From Bacteroidota bacterium (lineage in GTDB: Bacteria; Bacteroidota; Rhodothermia; Rhodothermales; UBA10348), in NCBI GenBank assembly GCA_027622005.1, contig JAQBZH010000019.1, positions 1-46,715 of the forward strand: 46,715 bases of DNA, read 5' to 3'. Within the stretch, counting starts at the first letter, position 1. Every line of letters begins with the position of its first letter. Below the pieces are notes generated by a model that did not search any database, was not told the origin of the DNA, and saw only the letters and a program-made list of their open reading frames with translations. A program made the translations under genes and the position numbers. Positions 18,676-27,033 of the stretch are shown piece after piece.

Positions 18676-19463
18676 TGGCTAAATTCGGTGTCCTTTTTCT
18701 ACTATTCTGGGCTTTGCTAGCCCCAGCCGGTTCCGTTAGTTTTCAACAGGAGGGCAGCACAATGTTGCTTGAAGCAGCCGTTCAGTCGTTTGACGAGGGC
18801 AATGTGCAGCTCCTTAATGGCCAGTTTTCGGCCGCCCTCGAGTTATATACTCAGGCAGATCAGGGCGGGTGGGCATCCGCGGAGCTCTACTACAATATGA
18901 GTTTAGCGTATCACCGCCTGAATAAAGCCGGACTTGCGGTCCTTTATTTGGAAAAAGCCAAGAGGCTCTCTCCGTCCGATGTAAAAGTATTGCATGCCCT
19001 CAGTGTAGCCAACCATCGTCAAGCGGATCGTTTTTCTCAGCTACCAGATCCTTTCTGGCAAAAAATCCGCCTTTGGTTGGTCAATCGAATCTCTGTTTTT
19101 GTTGCTTTTGGAATCGGGCTGAGCATGTGGATTGGATTGATTGGGCTAATTATTGGAAAGATGTTATTCGGCCTTCGCGGCGATTGGTGGAGACGGGCCC
19201 GAATCCTGACGGGCTCTTTTGCTTTTTGCTTGATTTTCTATGCATTGACCACTTCAGCTTGGCCTCCGATAGAGGAAAAAGCCGTCATCCTTTCACCCGA
19301 AGCCGGGCTTCACGAACTGGCCGACAATACGTCCAAAGAAATCTTGCGTATCCACGAAGGATTGGTCATTACGGTAAAGAATCGGTCGGGAGACTGGGCC
19401 TTCGTCGAAGTCTCCAATGGCTCAAAAGGATGGGTTTCGACCTCGTTGTTTGAAACGATCTAA
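18675..19463 (+). CDS. batE: BatE, TPR and SH3-like membrane protein
   Basis: Last gene of the Bat operon, 262 residues. The N-terminal signal peptide (GVLFLLFWALLAPAGS) is followed by TPR-like repeats (FSAALELYTQADQGG, then ELYYNMSLAYHRLNKAGLAVLYLEKAKRL). Two membrane helices lie at about 135-160 and 175-192. The C-terminal bacterial SH3-like domain includes VITVKNRSGDWAFVEVSNGS and GWVSTSLFE. This TPR-helices-SH3 layout is that of BatE. The start shares one base with the batD stop. SH3-like domains of this kind often bind peptidoglycan or peptide; the partner here is unknown. A 204-bp spacer with a promoter-like element separates it from thymidine kinase. Confidence 0.87.
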   Translation: MAKFGVLFLLFWALLAPAGSVSFQQEGSTMLLEAAVQSFDEGNVQLLNGQFSAALELYTQADQGGWASAELYYNMSLAYHRLNKAGLAVLYLEKAKRLSPSDVKVLHALSVANHRQADRFSQLPDPFWQKIRLWLVNRISVFVAFGIGLSMWIGLIGLIIGKMLFGLRGDWWRRARILTGSFAFCLIFYALTTSAWPPIEEKAVILSPEAGLHELADNTSKEILRIHEGLVITVKNRSGDWAFVEVSNGSKGWVSTSLFETI

Positions 19464-19559
19464 GCTTTTATTTAAGAAAAACGGAGCTGTTCAACCACGA
19501 AACCAGTAACATTTTAAGCCTCTTTTCCCACACACATAGTCCGCTGAGTTTCCATTCGT

Positions 19560-19567
19560 TATCTTTG
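19560..19567 (+). promoter_or_regulatory. Candidate -7 element (TAnnTTTG) upstream of tdk
   Basis: TATCTTTG matches the Bacteroidota -7 consensus TAnnTTTG exactly. It lies about 100 bp upstream of the thymidine kinase start, with only a weak T-rich -33 region. Transcription from here would place the tandem 8-mers of 19592-19615 in the leader. Confidence 0.4.
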
Positions 19568-19591
19568 AAACCCGGATTTTCTTACGCAAAC

Positions 19592-19615
19592 GCACCTAGG
19601 CACCTAGGTACCTAG
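19592..19615. repeat. Three tandem 8-mers G(C/T)ACCTAG
   Basis: Three back-to-back copies of an 8-bp unit, the first two identical and the third with C changed to T. They contain the palindromes CCTAGG and ACCTAGGT. They lie 53 bp before the tdk start, inside the probable leader. The array could be a protein-binding site or a simple slippage product. Confidence 0.8.
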
Positions 19616-19667
19616 CGTCAATCTCCAATTTGATGCTGGAATCCCTTTCAAACCCGAACGACCCACT

Positions 19668-20252
19668 TTGGAACCTCACGTACTCAATAGATCGCGCAAG
19701 ACCGGCTGGATAGAAGTCGTTTGTGGATCGATGTTTAGTGGGAAAACCGAAGAACTCATTCGGCGCATGAAGCGTGCCCGAATAGCGCGTCAACGAATCG
19801 AGATTTTCAAACCGGCACTGGATACGCGCTTTAGTGGAGTTGAAGTGGTTTCGCACGACGAGTCCGCATTGCAATCAACTCCCGTTGCTGCCGCGTCTCA
19901 GATTCTGCTGTTGGCCATGGATGCCCAGGTTGTAGGTATTGACGAGGCTCAATTTTTCGATTCAGATCTGATCCACGTGTGTCAGGAATTGGCCAAGATG
20001 GGCAAGCGAGTCATCGTCTGTGGCCTCGACCAAGATTACCTCTGTCAACCGTTTGAACCGGTACCAAGCATTATGGCTATTGCCGAGTTTGTGACCAAAC
20101 TTCACGCCATTTGCGTGGTTTGTGGCGCCCCGGCCAACCATTCCCAGCGATTGGTCAAAGGACAGGGACGCGTATTGCTCGGCGCCACGGAGTCTTATGA
20201 ACCACGTTGTCGCGAGTGTTTTGATCTGAAATTATCTTCGCAAGAAGCTTAA
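19668..20252 (+). CDS. tdk: Thymidine kinase
   Basis: Type-II (TK1-like) thymidine kinase of the pyrimidine salvage pathway, 194 residues. The P-loop is GSMFSGKTEE (20-29). The Walker-B/catalytic segment is VGIDEAQFFD with E93, the usual general base. The thymidine lasso region is DYLCQPFEPVPSIMAIAE. The structural zinc site is C149-x2-C152 (CVVCGAP) and C181-x2-C184 (CREC). The start is a TTG at 19668, since there is no in-frame ATG before the P-loop region and a stop lies upstream at 19605. The gene stands alone and converges on the DUF445 gene, 62 bp away. Confidence 0.95.
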   Translation: MEPHVLNRSRKTGWIEVVCGSMFSGKTEELIRRMKRARIARQRIEIFKPALDTRFSGVEVVSHDESALQSTPVAAASQILLLAMDAQVVGIDEAQFFDSDLIHVCQELAKMGKRVIVCGLDQDYLCQPFEPVPSIMAIAEFVTKLHAICVVCGAPANHSQRLVKGQGRVLLGATESYEPRCRECFDLKLSSQEA

Positions 20253-20314
20253 GGCCCTTCGGTTTAAATCCGTAGCCAATGACTGCGACGGCGGTCTGCC
20301 CATCAACCGGGAAA

Positions 20315-21556
20315 TTACTCCTTCGACTTAGCACGCATGCGGAAAAGGCTTTCGTCAATCACAAAAAGAATCGCACCCAATGCCGTAAAAGCCAACACGG
20401 CGGGGATGGGTTGCCAGATGACGAGACCCCCGAGTCCACCCAATGCCCCGCCCAAGTACTTTATATAGTTGAGCTGTTCGTTACTGGAGTTCTTGATGAG
20501 ATCCTCCAGTTTACCCTCGTCGTAGGCCATCATATTGCTCATGACCATTTCATACACGTCGAGATTTTCAACAAAGCCCAAGACCACCGCAGTCGCCATA
20601 TTTTCGATGTCTTCGGATCTGGCTTCAATTTTTTCCGGGATTTTGTCGAGCAAGACATCGATTTGGTCCAGAATGACATCCAATTGGGTTGGAATTTGGT
20701 GAATGGCCTTGTCGATCCGGGCTTTAAAATCGTCCTCATTCAAATAGCGGTACGCCTTGAGGGCCATTCCTCCGAGCCCGGCCCCCACATATGCTTCTAT
20801 CTTACCCACTACGAACTCGACTATCCGTGAGCGTACTTCTTCCGAAGTGAGGACCGTCTGTACATAGTCAGCTGTTAAAACCTTTAATTCGGCCCGAAAA
20901 GATTCGTCCTCCAGCACCCCTCGCGTAACCGACATGGCTAGCTCCCGGTACTTTGGAATGATTTCGTTCTCTTCGATCTTTTGTTTGATGATCTTTTCGT
21001 TGATGAGCTCTTCGCTTACGGCGGTAGCCAGTCGATAAATGACCCGTTCGCGCTGCGCCGGAATCAAGCCCTGGCCAAACAACGGACGTTGTTTTCGGGG
21101 GTTGAAAAGCATGGTAATAGCCACCCAATTCGTCAGAAATCCGATCAATCCACTAACCGAAAGGATCCTCAACAAGCCGTCCAAAGCGAAAGCATTTCCT
21201 AATACCGAGACCGACATTCCTTCGAAATCCCACAAAAACGACCCCACGAATAAGAGCAATAGAAACCAAGGGATTGCCCGGAGGAAGGGTAGTAGAGATG
21301 CGTGCCCACCTTCCATTCGAATGGGTTCTCTATTGTCTTTATCTTTTGGACTGGACTCCGGAAGATGGGCTTTGATGTATTTCGTGATGAGGAGCCGAAA
21401 GTCCTCCGCTCGCGCCCGCGTCATTCGCTTGGCCTGGGCCACGCTTACTTCCTGATTGGGAGCGTCTGCATCCGAAGATGATTTGTCCGAAAATGTAGAT
21501 TCGTTTGAATCGTCTAAATCGATTTCGGTACCCGGAACGGTGGTTTCTTTCGCCAT
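20315..21556 (-). CDS. DUF445 family membrane protein
   Basis: DUF445 (YheB-like) protein of 413 residues, function unknown. The N-terminal 75 residues are acidic and serine-rich, likely disordered. Membrane segments follow at WFLLLLFVGSFLW and the glycine-rich GLIGFLTNWVAITMLFNP, the latter being the family hallmark. A long amphipathic helical middle and a C-terminal hydrophobic hairpin complete it (GGALGGLGGLVIWQPIPAVL, then LAFTALGAILFVI). RPLFGQGLIPAQRERV is also characteristic. The ATG at 21556 was chosen over a TTG one codon upstream. It is the last gene of a minus-strand set starting with mlaE, 32 bp after the HD gene; a role in envelope integrity fits that context but is inference. 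Confidence 0.85.
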   Translation of the reverse strand: MAKETTVPGTEIDLDDSNESTFSDKSSSDADAPNQEVSVAQAKRMTRARAEDFRLLITKYIKAHLPESSPKDKDNREPIRMEGGHASLLPFLRAIPWFLLLLFVGSFLWDFEGMSVSVLGNAFALDGLLRILSVSGLIGFLTNWVAITMLFNPRKQRPLFGQGLIPAQRERVIYRLATAVSEELINEKIIKQKIEENEIIPKYRELAMSVTRGVLEDESFRAELKVLTADYVQTVLTSEEVRSRIVEFVVGKIEAYVGAGLGGMALKAYRYLNEDDFKARIDKAIHQIPTQLDVILDQIDVLLDKIPEKIEARSEDIENMATAVVLGFVENLDVYEMVMSNMMAYDEGKLEDLIKNSSNEQLNYIKYLGGALGGLGGLVIWQPIPAVLAFTALGAILFVIDESLFRMRAKSKE

Positions 21557-21588
21557 CAAACAATTGAAATTAAAAGATCAGTACAATC

Positions 21589-22152
21589 CTATTCCGACGA
21601 AGAAAAGCCAAGTCGGGTTGCATTCGCTTGCATCCCAGTAATAACGTTGGCAATGTGCTGGTTAAGATCCAACCCTAAATTTTCGGCGCCATTTCGAATA
21701 TCTTCTCGGCTGACAGCGGCGGCAAATGCTTTGTCTTTCAATTTTTTGGTCACCGAGTTCGCCATCATACCCTCTAGGCGTGTAGGGCGGACATAAGCGA
21801 CCGCCATAATAAATCCAGCCAACTCATCAACCGCAAAAAGCGTTTTGGCTAGTTTTGACACTCTTGGCGTGTTGGTATGGTTGCCATGACCCATGATGGC
21901 CTCCAGAACGTCTTCGCCATATCCTTTCTCCCGAAGCATTTGAACGCCCACGTAGGGGTGCTCATCTAGAGATTGATGCCGTTCATAATCAATATCATGA
22001 AGTAAACCAGCTGTCCGCCAGGTTTCTTCGTTTTCCCCGAACGATTTGGCATAAAAAGCCATGGCTGCTTCTACCGCATAACCATGCTTTCGCAGACTAT
22101 CCGTTTGCGTCCATTCATGAAATAATTCGAGCGACTCCTTGTAAGACGGCAT
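21589..22152 (-). CDS. HD domain protein, probable phosphohydrolase
   Basis: Protein of 187 residues with an HD metal-binding domain: H23, the HD pair H52-D53 in GLLHDIDYE, then HP and HGNH at about 65 and 89-92. The compact layout fits the YedJ/HDIG-like group, usually phosphohydrolases acting on nucleotides or related phosphates. The substrate cannot be read from sequence. It is 15 bp downstream of mlaD and 32 bp upstream of the DUF445 gene, so co-transcription with the lipid transport genes is likely. I see no membrane segment or second domain. Confidence 0.85.
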   Translation of the reverse strand: MPSYKESLELFHEWTQTDSLRKHGYAVEAAMAFYAKSFGENEETWRTAGLLHDIDYERHQSLDEHPYVGVQMLREKGYGEDVLEAIMGHGNHTNTPRVSKLAKTLFAVDELAGFIMAVAYVRPTRLEGMMANSVTKKLKDKAFAAAVSREDIRNGAENLGLDLNQHIANVITGMQANATRLGFSSSE

Positions 22153-22167
22153 AGACCTCCTAAATAG

Positions 22168-23100
22168 CTAAAACAGATCGACTAACTTCATCTCTCCCAA
22201 GTACTTCCCGGGATTAGCTTTAAAGTCGGCTAGCAGCGCATTGATGCCCGTTAAGGTCGAATCCATTTTGTGATACATCGAGGGATCGTTTACCAATTTC
22301 CCAAGCGTCCCCTGACCTTCATTAATTTTATTAAGTAGTTCGGTTAGTCCTCGACTTGCATCCCCCAAACTAATCAGTTCTTTGTCCAACGTGGCCATCG
22401 TGACAGACAAATCTGAAATCAATTTGGTCACTGAGGGCCCATTTTCAGCAGAAAGCGTTTTGATAGATCCGGTGGCATCCTCAACGTTTCGAAGAATCGA
22501 ACTTATTCTGGTACGCTCTTCGGTCAAAAGGCGCTCAAGTTGAGCCACGCTGCCCCTTACGGAAGCCAAAGAGGAGCGCAAATCGGAATTTGGCTCTGAC
22601 AGCATCGTTCCGGTCTCGGACAAAACCTGATCCAATCCACTCAGAACATCGTCAAATTTTTGAACCATGGCCGGGGCGCGAGCGGTCAAATCGCCAAATA
22701 GATCGTTTCCTTCACCTGCGCCAACGAGGCCACCTTCCGGGATCGGAGCAGCATCACGTGGGCCTAAAAATAGGTCCATACGAACGGCGCCCAAAGCGTC
22801 AATTCCGGAGACCACGGCATAGGACCCTTCCGTCACAATAATTTTTCGGTCTACGTGGAATTGGACTTCCACCTTGCCGGTTTCGTCTGAAATGCCGACC
22901 GCATTCACACTACCCACGCTGACGCCATGGACGCGAACCAGATTGCCCGCGATGAGTCCAGCGGCGTTGTCAAACTCGGCCGTTAGGCTATAAGTGGTTT
23001 GGAACAGGGGTAAATCTTCGAAATACCGTACGCCGAAAATGAAAATTGTAATCGCTACAACGATCGTAATTCCGACTTTTAGTTCGTTTGATATTTTCAC
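22168..23100 (-). CDS. mlaD: MlaD-like MCE protein, lipid transport
   Basis: Substrate-binding MCE-domain protein of an Mla-type ABC system, 310 residues. One N-terminal helix (VGITIVVAITIFIFGVRYF) anchors it in the inner membrane. The MCE domain spans about 36-115 with LTAEFDNAAGLIAGNLVRVH and VGSVNAVGIS. The rest is helical with heptad-like spacing, a probable coiled coil or tunnel extension, and ends in GKYLGEMKLVDLF. It is 25 bp downstream of mlaF. Such systems move phospholipids between the two membranes and help keep outer-membrane asymmetry; direction and lipid are not determined by sequence. Confidence 0.9.
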   Translation of the reverse strand: MKISNELKVGITIVVAITIFIFGVRYFEDLPLFQTTYSLTAEFDNAAGLIAGNLVRVHGVSVGSVNAVGISDETGKVEVQFHVDRKIIVTEGSYAVVSGIDALGAVRMDLFLGPRDAAPIPEGGLVGAGEGNDLFGDLTARAPAMVQKFDDVLSGLDQVLSETGTMLSEPNSDLRSSLASVRGSVAQLERLLTEERTRISSILRNVEDATGSIKTLSAENGPSVTKLISDLSVTMATLDKELISLGDASRGLTELLNKINEGQGTLGKLVNDPSMYHKMDSTLTGINALLADFKANPGKYLGEMKLVDLF

Positions 23101-23125
23101 GCCAATAGTTGAGTTATTATGAGCT

Positions 23126-23866
23126 TCATTTTCCGATCAAATATTCGTTGGCTTTAACAAAACTGCGAAGTATTTGATCGTCGCTTCGATGTAATTCATC
23201 AATGGTGCCGGCCCAATGAATGCGACCTTCGTGCACCAAAGCGGCTTTGTCTGCAATATTTAGCACTGAATGCATATCGTGCGTGACCACAATGCTTGTC
23301 ACATTTAGTTGGTCCGCAAGATTTTGAATCAGTTCGTCTATCGTATTCGATGTTTCAGGATCCAAACCACTTGTTGGTTCATCATATAAGATGTACCGCG
23401 GTTTGAGGGCCACAGCTCGTGCCAGCGCAACCCTTTTTTGCATGCCTCCGGACAGCTCCGCCGGCATTTTGGTGCCTACCCCAGGAAGTTCGACCATGTT
23501 AAGGCACCCTAACACCACGTTTTCAATCTCTTTTTCAGACATCGTAGTGAATGTTCTAAGCGGAAATGCCACGTTGTCGAACGAGCTCATCGAGTCAAAA
23601 AGTGCCCCGCCCTGAAACAAGACCCCAAAATTCTGACGAATCCTTCGCAGATCCGCGTAAGAAACGGAATTGATATCCGTCCCATCAACGGTAATTTTGC
23701 CGGAGTCCGGTTGTAAGAGCCCAATGATATGCTTCATCAGTACGCTCTTTCCAGAACCAGATCGTCCAATAATGGCCAACGTTTCGCCTTCCATGATCTC
23801 CAAGTCGATCCCGTTCAGGACGGATTTGCCGCCGAAACTCTTATACAAATTTTGGACGCTAATCAT
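23126..23866 (-). CDS. mlaF: MlaF-like ABC transporter ATPase
   Basis: ATPase of the Mla lipid transporter, 246 residues, cytoplasmic. It carries Walker A GRSGSGKS (34-41), the Q-loop in NFGVLFQGGALFDS, the ABC signature LSGGMQKRVALARA, Walker B YILYDEPTSGLDP and the switch histidine in VVTHDMHS. The GGALFDSMSSFDNVAFPL segment is characteristic of the MCE-associated ATPases. It starts 1 bp after the mlaE stop codon and precedes mlaD, giving the conserved E-F-D order. All active-site motifs look intact. Confidence 0.94.
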   Translation of the reverse strand: MISVQNLYKSFGGKSVLNGIDLEIMEGETLAIIGRSGSGKSVLMKHIIGLLQPDSGKITVDGTDINSVSYADLRRIRQNFGVLFQGGALFDSMSSFDNVAFPLRTFTTMSEKEIENVVLGCLNMVELPGVGTKMPAELSGGMQKRVALARAVALKPRYILYDEPTSGLDPETSNTIDELIQNLADQLNVTSIVVTHDMHSVLNIADKAALVHEGRIHWAGTIDELHRSDDQILRSFVKANEYLIGK

Positions 23867-23867
23867 G

Positions 23868-24632
23868 TTATAAAAGGGTCGCGGCTAAAATTAAATCGGC
23901 AAAGAGGAGTAAGACACAGCTAGCAACAGCAGCTTCCGTCGTAGCTTTTCCTACTCCTTCGGCTCCTCCACGTGTGTAATAACCTTTGAAACACGAAACA
24001 GAGGTGATAATAAAGCCGAAAACCAAGCACTTGATCAACCCAAAAATGGGATCAAATGGTTGAAAAAACTCTCTGGCACCGTCTACAAATACCCCCATGG
24101 GAACGAATCCACCAAAGTGACCAACCAACATCCCACCCCCGATTCCCACGAAACAGGCAGCCACATACAAGACTGGAAACATCACGATGCCGGCCAAAAC
24201 CCTTGGGACTATCAAGTATCCAATTGAATTAAGGCCCATGGCTTCAAGCGCGTCAATTTGCTCCGTAACCCGCATCGTACCCAGTTCAGCTGCGATGCGC
24301 GCACCCACTCGTCCAGCCAAAATAAAGCCCGTAACCACCGCCCCAAGTTCTAAAACCATGGAGGGTACTACGATAGATCCAATAATGCTTTTGGGAATAA
24401 GGGGACTCACCAATTGGTAGGACGTTTGGACCGTGGTAACTGCGCCCGAAAAAGCCGCTGCTAACATCACAATGGGCATGGAATCGATCCCGACGTGGAT
24501 CATCTGCTCCCACAGGTTCTTCCGGTAGGTGTTAAATTCTGGAACAGCGCCAAACGCTTTGAACAGCAACTGGCTGTAACGGCCCAACGCCTGAATAGGG
24601 TCGAACAGTAAATTTTTAGCGTATTGAAGCAA
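23868..24632 (-). CDS. mlaE: MlaE-like ABC transporter permease
   Basis: Integral-membrane permease of the Mla lipid transport complex, 254 residues with five to six hydrophobic helices. The N-terminal amphipathic segment (PIQALGRYSQLLFKAFG) and the block LVLELGAVVTGFILAGRVGARIAAELGTM (28 residues, about 90-120) with MRVTEQIDALEAMG are diagnostic. KGYYTRGGAEGVGKATTEA is the conserved C-terminal loop. The start is a TTG at 24632; no ATG is available upstream in frame and the N-terminus fits the family from there. It leads an operon mlaE-mlaF-mlaD-HD-DUF445 and is divergent from radA across 171 bp. Confidence 0.93.
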   Translation of the reverse strand: MLQYAKNLLFDPIQALGRYSQLLFKAFGAVPEFNTYRKNLWEQMIHVGIDSMPIVMLAAAFSGAVTTVQTSYQLVSPLIPKSIIGSIVVPSMVLELGAVVTGFILAGRVGARIAAELGTMRVTEQIDALEAMGLNSIGYLIVPRVLAGIVMFPVLYVAACFVGIGGGMLVGHFGGFVPMGVFVDGAREFFQPFDPIFGLIKCLVFGFIITSVSCFKGYYTRGGAEGVGKATTEAAVASCVLLLFADLILAATLL

Positions 24633-24710
24633 AATGGCCGATCTGGAGGAAATTCCTGAATTTGAATTCTCACAAAGTACGATAGTCTACGTTATTGGTG
24701 CTGCTTCTTC

Positions 24711-24747
24711 CAAAAAAGGTACCGTGTTCATGTAACATCCTTTTTTG
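24711..24747. promoter_or_regulatory. Inverted repeat in the mlaE/radA divergent spacer
   Basis: Perfect 9-bp arms CAAAAAAGG (24711-24719) and CCTTTTTTG (24739-24747) enclose a second, smaller inverted repeat TGTT/AACA. It sits mid-way between two divergent genes, a place where operators are common. It could also act as a weak bidirectional terminator; the sequence does not decide. Confidence 0.45.
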
Positions 24748-24774
24748 AAGGCTGCGTTAGGGCGTGTCACACCC

Positions 24775-24798
24775 TTGTCACCATCCGCCTCTATATTG
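24775..24798 (+). promoter_or_regulatory. Candidate radA promoter
   Basis: A TTG (24775-24777) and TATATTG (24792-24798, near TAnnTTTG) resemble the Bacteroidota -33/-7 pair, although the 14-bp gap between them is shorter than usual. The -7 element is only 5 bp from the radA ATG at 24804, so the transcript would start at or next to the start codon. Confidence 0.35.
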
Positions 24799-24803
24799 TA
24801 AAT

Positions 24804-26162
24804 ATGTCAAAAGTGAAATCCATATTTGTCTGCCAGGAGTGCGGCCACGACTCTCCCCGGTGGATGGGCCAATGTCCAGCCTGTAACTCGTGGAATTCGC
24901 TAGTGGAAGAGCGCCAGCACTCCGTAAAGCATTCAGCCAGGCCAGTCGCATCAGCTACCCATTCGGGTCCCAAAGCGTTGACTATGGACGAGGTTCAGTC
25001 GGGTGCTGAAACCCGATTTGTTACTGGAAATGCAGAGTTGGACCGCGTTTTAGGCGGAGGAATCGTCCAAGGATCCGTTGTTTTGGTAGCCGGGGACCCG
25101 GGTATTGGGAAAAGCACGCTGATGACGGAATTGGGTGCGTTGGTGCCTGATTCAAAGGTCCTGTATGTAACGGGGGAAGAATCGCCGGGGCAAGTCAAAA
25201 TGCGCGCCGAGCGAATGGGCGTGCGCTCCAGCAATTTTATGATGTTGGCGGAAACGGAGGTTGAATCCATTATTCGGTGTGTGTTGGATGAAAAGCCCAC
25301 CTTAATGATTGTCGACTCGATTCAGACCATTTTCAGATCTGACCTTCAAAGCGCTCCTGGATCTGTGGCCCAGGTCCGCGAAAGCGCGGCCGCTCTCATT
25401 CAGCTGTCAAAATCGACCGGCACATCGACTTTTATAGTCGGGCACGTAACAAAAACGGGTTCTATTGCTGGCCCGCGGGTTTTAGAACACATGGTTGATA
25501 CCGTGCTTTATCTTGAAGGAGATCGGCACCACACGTTTCGCATCCTTCGTGCTGTAAAAAACCGATTTGGATCCACCAACGAAATCGGGGTTTTCGAGAT
25601 GCTATCAGGAGGGTTGACGCCTGTTGAAAATCCAAGTGAGTTGTTTATTTCGGATCGCAACGTTTTAACGTCCGGCTCAGTGGTTGTTTGCTCCATGGAA
25701 GGCACACGACCCATGCTCGCAGAAATCCAGGCGCTCGTAACCCCTACTTCCTATGCCAATCCACAAAGAACGGCCACCGGGTTTGATGCCAAACGTCTTC
25801 AGATGCTCTTGGCGGTTCTCGAAAAGCGTGTTGGATTGGGTCTTTCCAGCTGCGATGTGTTCGTAAATGTTACGGGGGGCCTTAGGCTTACTGAACCCGC
25901 CGCTGATCTTGCAATCGCAGCTGCCGTGACTTCTTCTTTCCGAGACATCCCCGTCCCCAGCCAGGCCATGATTTGCGGTGAAGTCGGTCTCGGTGGCGAA
26001 ATTCGAGCCGTATCACAATTGGATTCTCGTTTGGCAGAAACATCGCGTTTGGGCTTTAATCAGGCTTTTATTCCCAAACGAGGTCATCGAGATACTTCGC
26101 CAAAAAATCTGACGTGTGTAATCCTTTCCGATCTTTCGGACATGATGGACAAGTTGTTTTAG
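24804..26162 (+). CDS. radA: DNA repair protein RadA
   Basis: RecA-like ATPase that drives branch migration in homologous recombination, 452 residues. The N-terminal C4 zinc finger uses C10, C13, C24 and C27 (CQECGH, CPACNSW). Walker A is GDPGIGKST (97-105), Walker B lies in TLMIVDSIQT, and the RadA-specific KNRFG motif is at 252-256 followed by STNEIGVFEM. The C-terminal third is the Lon-protease-like domain (LAIAAAVTSSFRDIP, then GEVGLGGEIRAV); as usual in RadA the serine-lysine dyad is not expected to be proteolytic. All domains are intact and the length is normal. It converges on rpiA, 72 bp away. Confidence 0.96.
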   Translation: MSKVKSIFVCQECGHDSPRWMGQCPACNSWNSLVEERQHSVKHSARPVASATHSGPKALTMDEVQSGAETRFVTGNAELDRVLGGGIVQGSVVLVAGDPGIGKSTLMTELGALVPDSKVLYVTGEESPGQVKMRAERMGVRSSNFMMLAETEVESIIRCVLDEKPTLMIVDSIQTIFRSDLQSAPGSVAQVRESAAALIQLSKSTGTSTFIVGHVTKTGSIAGPRVLEHMVDTVLYLEGDRHHTFRILRAVKNRFGSTNEIGVFEMLSGGLTPVENPSELFISDRNVLTSGSVVVCSMEGTRPMLAEIQALVTPTSYANPQRTATGFDAKRLQMLLAVLEKRVGLGLSSCDVFVNVTGGLRLTEPAADLAIAAAVTSSFRDIPVPSQAMICGEVGLGGEIRAVSQLDSRLAETSRLGFNQAFIPKRGHRDTSPKNLTCVILSDLSDMMDKLF

Positions 26163-26234
26163 GCTGAAGCTAATCCCCACGCGACCTGTTTTCCCAAAAT
26201 GACTCTCTCGGCGCAAAACAAGTCTTTGACCCGC

Positions 26235-26933
26235 CTATCGTTTTGTCAGCGCTCTAACCGATCCATCAGATAGACCCACCAATACATCTGTCACCATATC
26301 GATGAATAGCCCGTGGTCGACCACACCAGGCGTGTGTAGTAACACCCGATTCACGTGCTCAGGATCGGTTATCTCGTCAAACATGGCATCCAAAATCCAC
26401 AATCCTTGATCGCTCACAACCGGGCCATCTTTTTTCATCCCCATTCTGATTTCAGGACGAGCTCCGAGGGCCGCCAGTACGTTCATCACAGGCGTAGCCG
26501 CCATCGGAACGATTTCGACTGGAAGAGGCATGCGAGTGCCCAGTTTTTCTACCATTTTCCCTTCATCAACCAAGATGACAAATCGTTTGGCTTGGGCAGC
26601 CACGATTTTTTCCCGGGTCTGTGCGGCCCCTCTGCCTTTGATAACGATAAAATCCGCGTTGACCTCGTCGGCGCCGTCGAAGGCTAGGTCCAAAATGGGG
26701 TTTTGATCCAGCGACGTGAGCGGAATACCGCATTCTCTAGCCAATCGCTCGGAAGCAAAAGAGGTGGGTACACCACAGACCTGGAGGCCTTCCTGTCGAA
26801 TACGTCGACCAAGGGCCTCAATGGCCATCGCAGCAGTAGAGCCCGTTCCAAGCCCCAATTTCATACCGGAGGTAATCATCGAAGCGACTTGTTCGCCTGC
26901 GGCCCGCTTGGCATCTTTTTGCAAATCCGGCAT
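26235..26933 (-). CDS. rpiA: Ribose-5-phosphate isomerase A
   Basis: Interconverts ribose 5-phosphate and ribulose 5-phosphate in the non-oxidative pentose phosphate pathway, 232 residues, cytoplasmic. Motifs: GLGTGSTA (27-34) for phosphate binding, FDGADEVN (85-92), and KGRGAAQTREKI (99-110), with E108 the probable catalytic base. The usual KGGGGA here reads KGRGAA. The ATG at 26933 (MPDLQKDAKRAAG) is the family-like start; a TTG at 26972 would add 13 unlikely residues. It lies between radA (convergent) and the permease genes (same strand, 100 bp upstream) and is probably transcribed alone or by read-through. Confidence 0.94.
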   Translation of the reverse strand: MPDLQKDAKRAAGEQVASMITSGMKLGLGTGSTAAMAIEALGRRIRQEGLQVCGVPTSFASERLARECGIPLTSLDQNPILDLAFDGADEVNADFIVIKGRGAAQTREKIVAAQAKRFVILVDEGKMVEKLGTRMPLPVEIVPMAATPVMNVLAALGARPEIRMGMKKDGPVVSDQGLWILDAMFDEITDPEHVNRVLLHTPGVVDHGLFIDMVTDVLVGLSDGSVRALTKR

Positions 26934-27033
26934 GGGAAGAAATGGAAATCGTTTTTTAGGGATTTCCCACAAACTACGTTAGAAACCCCAAAGATTTCGA
27001 CTCCAATCCTAAGCCTTTGCCCCCTAAAACGAG

